Assembly (NCBI RefSeq): GCF_017357225.1
Contig: NZ_CP071608.1
Coordinates: 62,001-126,000 of the forward strand
From: Rhizobium binae
GTDB lineage: Bacteria > Pseudomonadota > Alphaproteobacteria > Rhizobiales > Rhizobiaceae
Direction of reading: 5' to 3'
Length of the DNA stretch: 64,000 nt
Below the pieces are notes generated by a model that made no database searches, was not told the DNA's origin, and saw nothing but the letters and a program-made list of their open reading frames with translations. A program made the translations under genes and the position numbers. Numbering within the stretch: the stretch's first letter is position 1; every line of letters starts with the position of its first letter. Shown one piece after another: positions 58,767 to 64,000 of the stretch.

Positions 58767-59501
58767 TCATCGGTAGCCGGTCGCGTCGTCGTAGGTCGAG
58801 AAATCGACCAACGTTCCGAGCATCTGCAGGTAGGACACCAGGGCATCCATTTCGGTCAGCGCAGCAGGATCGCCGTCGAAATCGCCGGTCTTCGCCTTCG
58901 GATAGCGGGCAAGCAGGGTCGTCCTATCTGCGTTCGGATCGGCTTGGGCCTTCATGTCGGCCTCCGCATTCGCCAGCATGTCGTCGTTGTAAGGCACGCC
59001 CACGTCCTCGTTGGCCTTTAGGTCCATTCCCACGTCCTTGACCGTCACCCTCTGCTCTTTGAGGAAGGCGTAACTCGGCATGATCGACTCCGGCACGACC
59101 GCCCGTGGATCCGCGAGATGCTGGACATGCCATTCGTTGGAGTAACGTGCACCGACACGCGCCAGATCCGGCCCGGTTCGCTTGGATCCCCATTGGAAAG
59201 GATGATCGTACATGGACTCGGCCGCGAGCGAATAATGGCCGTAACGTTCGACCTCGTCGCGGAACGGCCTGATCATCTGGCTGTGGCAGAGGTAGCAGCC
59301 TTCGCGGATGTAGATGTTCCGGCCGGCCAATTCGAGCGGCGTATACGGCCGCATGCCTTCCACCTTTTCAATCGTATTCTGCAGGTAGAACAGCGGTGCG
59401 ATTTCGACGATGCCGCCGATGCTCACGACGAGCAGCGAGCCGACGAGAAGAAGCGTCGCGTTCTTCTCGAGGATCTGATGTTTATCTAGTATCGATGCCA
59501 T
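58767..59501 (-). CDS. fixO: cbb3 oxidase mono-heme cytochrome c subunit FixO/CcoO
   Basis: 244 residues. An N-terminal membrane anchor ([20 protein letters not shown]) is followed by a periplasmic heme domain with CYLCH near residue 72 and a methionine ligand region around IMPSYAFL. It lies between fixN and fixQ with short spacers. Confidence 0.97.
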   Translation of the reverse strand: MASILDKHQILEKNATLLLVGSLLVVSIGGIVEIAPLFYLQNTIEKVEGMRPYTPLELAGRNIYIREGCYLCHSQMIRPFRDEVERYGHYSLAAESMYDHPFQWGSKRTGPDLARVGARYSNEWHVQHLADPRAVVPESIMPSYAFLKEQRVTVKDVGMDLKANEDVGVPYNDDMLANAEADMKAQADPNADRTTLLARYPKAKTGDFDGDPAALTEMDALVSYLQMLGTLVDFSTYDDATGYR

Positions 59502-59509
59502 GTCTCACC

Positions 59510-61132
59510 TCATTCGGCAGGCTGTGGTTGGGGCACGAAAGTGGTTGGGATTGCAGCTTCGTCGCGCAAGTGGCCGCGGATCGTCATGAACACGTTCCAG
59601 GCCATGACGAGACCGCCTGCCAGGTAAAGCGCTCCGCCGACCGCGCGCAGCACGTAGTAGGGGATCATCGCCGCGACCGTTTCGGCGAAGGAATAGACGA
59701 GAAAGCCCTGGGAATTGTATTCGCGCCACATCAGCCCCTGCTGGATACCGGCAACCCAGAGCACGGCGGCGTAGATCACGATCCCGAGGGTCGCGAGCCA
59801 GAAGTGCCAGTTGACCATCCGCAGGCTGTAGAGACGTTCGCGCCCCCACAATTTCGGTGTCAGGTAATAGATCGCCCCGAAGGTGATCATCCCGACCCAG
59901 CCCAGCGCGCCGGAATGCACATGGCCGATCGTCCATTCGGTATAGTGGCTGAGCGAATTGACCGTTTTGACCGACATCATCGGGCCCTCGAAGGTCGACA
60001 TGCCGTAAAAGGCGATGGCGACGATCATCATGCGGATGATCGGGTCGGTGCGGATCTTGTCCCAGGCGCCCGAAAGGGTCATCAGGCCGTTGATCATGCC
60101 GCCCCAGGAGGGCATCCAGAGCATGACCGAGAAAACCATGCCGAGCGTCTGGGCCCAGTCGGGCAGCGCCGTGTAATGGAGATGGTGCGGGCCGGCCCAG
60201 ATATACATGAAGATCAGGGCCCAGAAGTGGATGATCGACAGCCGGTACGAATAGACCGGCCGGTTGGCCTGCTTCGGCACGAAATAGTACATCATGCCGA
60301 GGAAGCCGGCGGTAAGGAAAAAGCCGACGGCGTTGTGGCCGTACCACCATTGGGTCAGCGCGTCCTGGACACCCGAGGAGACAGAATAGCTCTTGGAGCC
60401 AAGGAACGAGGTGGGAACCGCTAGGTTGTTGACCACGTGCAGCATGGCGATGGTGATGATGAAGGCAAGGTAGAACCAGTTTGCTACATAAATGTGCGGC
60501 TCTTTGCGCTTCAGGATCGTCCCAAAATACACAGCTAGGTAGGCCACCCAAACGATGGTCAGCCAGAGGTCGACGTACCACTCAGGTTCGGCATATTCAC
60601 GGCCTTGGGTGATTCCGAGAACGTATCCGGTCGCAGCCATCACAATAAAAAGCTGGTAGCCCCAGAATACGTACCAAGCCAGGCTGCCGCCGAAAAGACG
60701 TGCGCGACAGGTGCGTTGCACCACGTAGAACGATGTCATGATGAGCGCGTTGCCGCCGAAGGCGAAGATGACCGCCGACGTATGAACGGGCCGCAGCCTC
60801 CCGAAATTGAGATAAGGGGCGATGTTGAGGTCGGGATAGGCAAGTTGCAGCGCGATGATCACGCCAACCAGGAAGCCGACCACGCCCCAGAATACCGTGG
60901 CGATCAAGCCATACCGTATCACCTCGTCGAAGTAGCCGGACTTATCGGCGTTACGCTGTTGGCCTGCCGGCGAAAATTCAACCTTGCTGACCATCAGCAC
61001 AGCCCCCATAACGAGGCAGAGGCAAAGTATGCCCATATGAACCGCAAAGAGATGATCATGCGCGAATGCGGCTAGTAGCAGCGCTAGAAACGCCGCGACC
61101 GCGATCACCATCGTTTCCGTTGTGTAATTCAT
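59510..61132 (-). CDS. fixN: cbb3 oxidase catalytic subunit FixN/CcoN
   Basis: 540 residues, heme-copper oxidase subunit I with 12 or more membrane segments. Heme and CuB histidines lie in [42 protein letters not shown] and [10 protein letters not shown]. It reduces O2 at very low concentration, the key terminal oxidase of nitrogen-fixing bacteroids. First gene of fixNOQP; a near-perfect anaerobox lies ~80 bp upstream. Confidence 0.98.
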   Translation of the reverse strand: MNYTTETMVIAVAAFLALLLAAFAHDHLFAVHMGILCLCLVMGAVLMVSKVEFSPAGQQRNADKSGYFDEVIRYGLIATVFWGVVGFLVGVIIALQLAYPDLNIAPYLNFGRLRPVHTSAVIFAFGGNALIMTSFYVVQRTCRARLFGGSLAWYVFWGYQLFIVMAATGYVLGITQGREYAEPEWYVDLWLTIVWVAYLAVYFGTILKRKEPHIYVANWFYLAFIITIAMLHVVNNLAVPTSFLGSKSYSVSSGVQDALTQWWYGHNAVGFFLTAGFLGMMYYFVPKQANRPVYSYRLSIIHFWALIFMYIWAGPHHLHYTALPDWAQTLGMVFSVMLWMPSWGGMINGLMTLSGAWDKIRTDPIIRMMIVAIAFYGMSTFEGPMMSVKTVNSLSHYTEWTIGHVHSGALGWVGMITFGAIYYLTPKLWGRERLYSLRMVNWHFWLATLGIVIYAAVLWVAGIQQGLMWREYNSQGFLVYSFAETVAAMIPYYVLRAVGGALYLAGGLVMAWNVFMTIRGHLRDEAAIPTTFVPQPQPAE

Positions 61133-61211
61133 GATGTCGTCCCCAGTACGCCGACGACCGCGTCGCGGCCGTCTTTCTCGCCAGGACTGTCATGAAGCCG
61201 CGAATTGCGCC

Positions 61212-61225
61212 TTGATCTGCGTCAA
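61212..61225 (-). promoter_or_regulatory. Anaerobox (FixK/FNR site) before fixNOQP
   Basis: TTGATCTGCGTCAA matches TTGAT-N4-ATCAA with one mismatch. It lies 80 bp before the fixN start codon, a normal distance for FixK activation. Confidence 0.8.
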
Positions 61226-62361
61226 CGAGAGGTCGGGAAAACGGGACTGCGCTACGATTATAATACAATGGGTCGTTTAGTCGTTCGGCACATTGCAACT
61301 GTCCTGACATCACGCTGGGTGTGTTAGATCACGTTTTTGTGGTGGATCAGTTCTCCCGGATTGGCGGAACGCGTGATGGGCCAGGTGTTATAGACGAGCG
61401 CACGACGACAGATGCAGCCCATCAAACAATGTCAGAGTTTGCTGACGCGCTATAGGATCAACCTGAGGAAGGTGGCCGGAAGAAAAATTATGTTTTTGGC
61501 CGACATGCCGTAGGAAACGCCGAATTTAGGGCGCTGCACCCTTGAGGTGAGATGTCCAGAAGGAGGGCTTAGGAAATCGTTGCTAACATCGGCTGGGATA
61601 CATGTTTCGAGCGGCAACTTGTCGACGGCGTGCAAGCCCGGCGTATAATCAATGAAACACGAGCCGATTGGAAGCAAGCTGCGCGCTTCGCTCGATCGTG
61701 TCAGAAACGCCGCTACGGGTGAGCGGCATTATTGTTCCTCTCTATGTTGGTTGTCTGGTCAAAAAGGGGGCCGCCAACACCTGGTTCGCCAAGATAGGTG
61801 GAAGTCTCCGATTCGATCAGAGCGTTCCGCAGGGAGCGTTCTCCTCTCGTCGTACAGGGCTGCGCGAGTCGTCCGGCGGCTGGAAGTTGCGCCGAAGACC
61901 AACCGCAATGCCATCAAATGGAGGCGCTAGTCATATGCCACCGCGGCGCGGACTGCCGCCAGCCGCATCAATGACCGCGAATGCGAGCTCAATACCTTGC
62001 GATGGGTTCTGGCGACCAGCAAGCACTTCATGATCGAGCCTGAGTCAGACAACGATATGCTGGCGCACCGGAGTCGAAGGCTATCAACGTCAGCCGCATT
62101 GGACTGCCTCGTCTTCAATAACGGGAAAGCGCCGATCCGGAACCTACAACCCTATCCGTATTCACCGGTCGGGTCTGTCCGCGCCCTGTCCGTGCGATGA
62201 AGACTGCATGTTGAACTCGACGATGTGCTGGGTTATCAGAGCGGTGGAACAGGCGATCGCCGCCAGCGATCAAATGGCTACCAAGTCGACGCGTCCCTGG
62301 GCGATGGCCAGATCAAGCGATTTCGCCGCCGCCTCCATTCGGGCGTCGCTTGTGGCGCTGT
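61226..62361. other. 1.1-kb region without a recognised gene
   Basis: Several short frames occur on both strands (for example plus-strand 61652-61930 and 61997-62200), none with a family pattern. It may contain eroded genes. Confidence 0.35.
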
Positions 62362-63462
62362 TTAGTCGTTCTCTATCACAAGATCGCCAATGGCTGCAGG
62401 ATGCATTTGTTCGTGGATGTTTTGCGCATGTGCCATGGCGCTCTCGTAGTTAACGTGAAGGTGGACGCGCGACATCGCGCCATTAAGCTCGGTCACCACG
62501 ACCTTTGATCCGATGGCGACGGCGCGCGTGCCTCCCGTTTCGACGAGGCGCATCGCGAAATCGATGTCGGTTATGATGCAAAGGCAGGGCCTGCCGTCCT
62601 CTTCAAAGCATATCGAGCTAATATCGTGTTGATCAAGAAAGACACAGAGAGCATCGCGTTCTGCAACACTCGCGACAGCTAATACTGCTGTGTCGCGTGC
62701 TACTGTCACGGATCTGGAGTATTCGTGGCCTGTGATGACTGTGCCCGTCGCCGCTCCGTTATTAGTCAGTGCTTTGCACACTATGGTGACTGCGTGCTTA
62801 TTAGCATAATCCACTGCCCTGTGGTGCAGCACCTTTGCGCCCTGTCGCGACATCTGCGCGATTGTCCCATACCCAATCTTCGGGATTAATCGTGCCCCTG
62901 GTACAAGATGAGGATCTGCCGTGTAGACGCCCTTAACATCTGAATATATTTCGCACACTTGCCCTCCCAACATAGCCGCGATCACGACCGCTGTCAGATC
63001 GGAGCTGTTTCTGCCGAGAAACGTTAGTCTGCCCGACTCATCAACTGCCTGACCACCCGCGACAACGACAATGTCATGCTCCTGAAGTGCAGCCCTGATT
63101 GGCTGAGGATCGACGCTTTCAACTGAGGCGCGACCGAAGTCCGAATTTGTGCGTATCCCTAGGACATAGCCGTTCAACGACGTTACGGGAATCCCAAGGC
63201 GACTGACCGCAGCTTCCAACAGGCACGCACTCAGCATCTCGCCGATAGCAAGCGTCGCATCGAGATTCGATGGCGTTGCTTCCCTATTGACGCCAAGCAC
63301 GGTTGATTTCAGCTCGTCGGTCATTCCAGACATTGCGCTGACCACGGCAACTATCTTGCTTCCTCCTTCAGCTCGCAGCTCAGCTAAATACCGAGCAACT
63401 CGGGCATAATGGCAAGGGTCTCGAAAACTCGAGCCCCCGAATTTGACAATAGTCGTCTTCAT
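62362..63462 (-). CDS. Aspartokinase (short form)
   Basis: 366 residues. The kinase motif IVKFGGSSFRD is at the N-terminus, LGRNSSDLTAVVIAAML and EIYSDVKGVYTADP form the aspartate/ATP site near residues 150-185. The C-terminal ~100 residues have ACT-like strands but are shorter than in housekeeping LysC (about 420). It phosphorylates aspartate, the first step toward homoserine, lysine and threonine. It overlaps asd by four bases, so the pair gives a two-step route to aspartate semialdehyde. The divergence suggests an accessory enzyme with altered or no feedback control. Confidence 0.88.
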   Translation of the reverse strand: MKTTIVKFGGSSFRDPCHYARVARYLAELRAEGGSKIVAVVSAMSGMTDELKSTVLGVNREATPSNLDATLAIGEMLSACLLEAAVSRLGIPVTSLNGYVLGIRTNSDFGRASVESVDPQPIRAALQEHDIVVVAGGQAVDESGRLTFLGRNSSDLTAVVIAAMLGGQVCEIYSDVKGVYTADPHLVPGARLIPKIGYGTIAQMSRQGAKVLHHRAVDYANKHAVTIVCKALTNNGAATGTVITGHEYSRSVTVARDTAVLAVASVAERDALCVFLDQHDISSICFEEDGRPCLCIITDIDFAMRLVETGGTRAVAIGSKVVVTELNGAMSRVHLHVNYESAMAHAQNIHEQMHPAAIGDLVIEND

Positions 63463-64000
63463 GATTCACCGATCAAATTTTTGGCGATCGCAAGCTGTGC
63501 GATGAGGAGTGCGTTGAGTGCGGCCCCAACCTGAACGTTGTCGGCTACAACCCACATCCACAGCCCGCGCGGGTTCTCTGGATTAACTCGGACCCGTCCG
63601 ACGTGAACATCTGCAGGATCTCCCAGATAGCGCGGCGTTGGATATCCGTCAGCATAAAGTCGAACACCTGGTTCATTTGCCAGGAGCTCATGGACCTGTT
63701 CTAGTCGAACATGTTCGTCAAACTCGACGTATACCGCCTCGGAATGACCCGTCTTTACCGGCACTCTGACGCAGGTGGCGGCTAACTGCAGATGAGGCAT
63801 ACCGAAGATCTTCCGTGACTCTTGAACCAGCTTGCGTTCCTCAAGAGCCACGCCTTCGCGGGAAATCTGTCCGATCTGCGGTATGACGTTGAATGCAAGA
63901 GGGACAGGGAAGCTCTCCGCAGCGGGTCCGGTGCTCCCCTCGAGCCAGGCTTTGACACCGTCTTCCAGCTCCTTAATCCCGCGCAGGCCAACTCCTGAGG
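63459..64000 (-). CDS. Aspartate-semialdehyde dehydrogenase, C-terminal part (runs off window)
   Basis: The frame is open to the window end. It contains FPVPLAFNVIPQIGQ, then RVPVKTGHSEAVYVEF (the catalytic His region) and ends with LWMWVVADNVQVGAALNALL, matching the C-terminal half of ASADH. The N-terminal NADP domain and catalytic Cys lie outside the window. It makes aspartate semialdehyde from aspartyl phosphate. The stop overlaps the aspartokinase start. Confidence 0.9.
   Translation of the reverse strand, partial: SGVGLRGIKELEDGVKAWLEGSTGPAAESFPVPLAFNVIPQIGQISREGVALEERKLVQESRKIFGMPHLQLAATCVRVPVKTGHSEAVYVEFDEHVRLEQVHELLANEPGVRLYADGYPTPRYLGDPADVHVGRVRVNPENPRGLWMWVVADNVQVGAALNALLIAQLAIAKNLIGES

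Noticed and set aside
59396..60424. 342-codon open frame opposite fixN/fixO
   Set aside because: Composition is His/Asp/Arg-rich nonsense typical of antisense to membrane-protein genes; fixN and fixO are certain.

Overview
The window reads as an accessory replicon of an alphaproteobacterial nodule symbiont, most likely a Rhizobium (R. etli / R. leguminosarum / R. phaseoli type) symbiotic plasmid. The reasons are a complete fixNOQP-fixGHIS microaerobic respiration block, a second sigma-54 gene (rpoN2) with a NifA-type upstream site, SyrB-like regulators, a CYP112 gene of the rhizobial gibberellin operon, a plasmid-borne thiamine operon with a TPP riboswitch, an orphan RepA-like protein, and a very high density of insertion sequences and broken genes. 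No rRNA, tRNA, CRISPR array or convincing nod box was seen.

Layout. 0.3-1.9 kb: an AbiE-type toxin-antitoxin pair with a frameshifted toxin. 3.1-10.2 kb: a plus-strand operon of a luciferase-like monooxygenase, biotin carboxylase, biotin carrier, carboxyltransferase and acyl-CoA ligase. 10.9-15.0 kb: a plus-strand operon of a membrane desaturase, an O-acetylhomoserine-sulfhydrylase-like PLP enzyme, a class-I glutamine amidotransferase and a DMT exporter. This gene set recalls rhizobitoxine (rtx) clusters. 15.0-27.2 kb: a decayed zone with a truncated luxR, a RepA relative lacking a Walker A motif, a frameshifted sugar-binding protein, VapBC, an IS66 element, and SDR, ABC-permease and acetolactate-synthase remnants. 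27.4-32.5 kb: rpsU and thiCOSGE. 33-41 kb: IS-rich DNA in which an Asp/Glu racemase gene is split by an IS66 and an IS256 element. 41.3-44.1 kb: an intact LuxR-type regulator and a two-component system. 45.4-50.6 kb: thioredoxin, CYP112 with a stub of CYP114, two SyrB-like proteins and a hemN remnant. 51.0-61.1 kb: rpoN2, fixSIHG and fixPQON, all on the minus strand. 62.4-64.0 kb: aspartokinase and aspartate-semialdehyde dehydrogenase, running off the window end.

How it works together. fixNOQP encodes the high-affinity cbb3 oxidase and fixGHIS its maturation and copper supply. FixK/FNR-type boxes lie before fixN and fixG. RpoN2 supplies sigma-54 for NifA-dependent genes. The thi operon makes the thiazole and pyrimidine parts of thiamine and is switched by TPP. 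The two plus-strand operons at 3-15 kb look like small-molecule metabolism. They share a roughly 100-bp leader module with two other genes in the window (the split racemase and luxR), which hints at co-acquisition or co-regulation. Aspartokinase/Asd could supply homoserine units to the rtx-like enzymes, but that link is inference.
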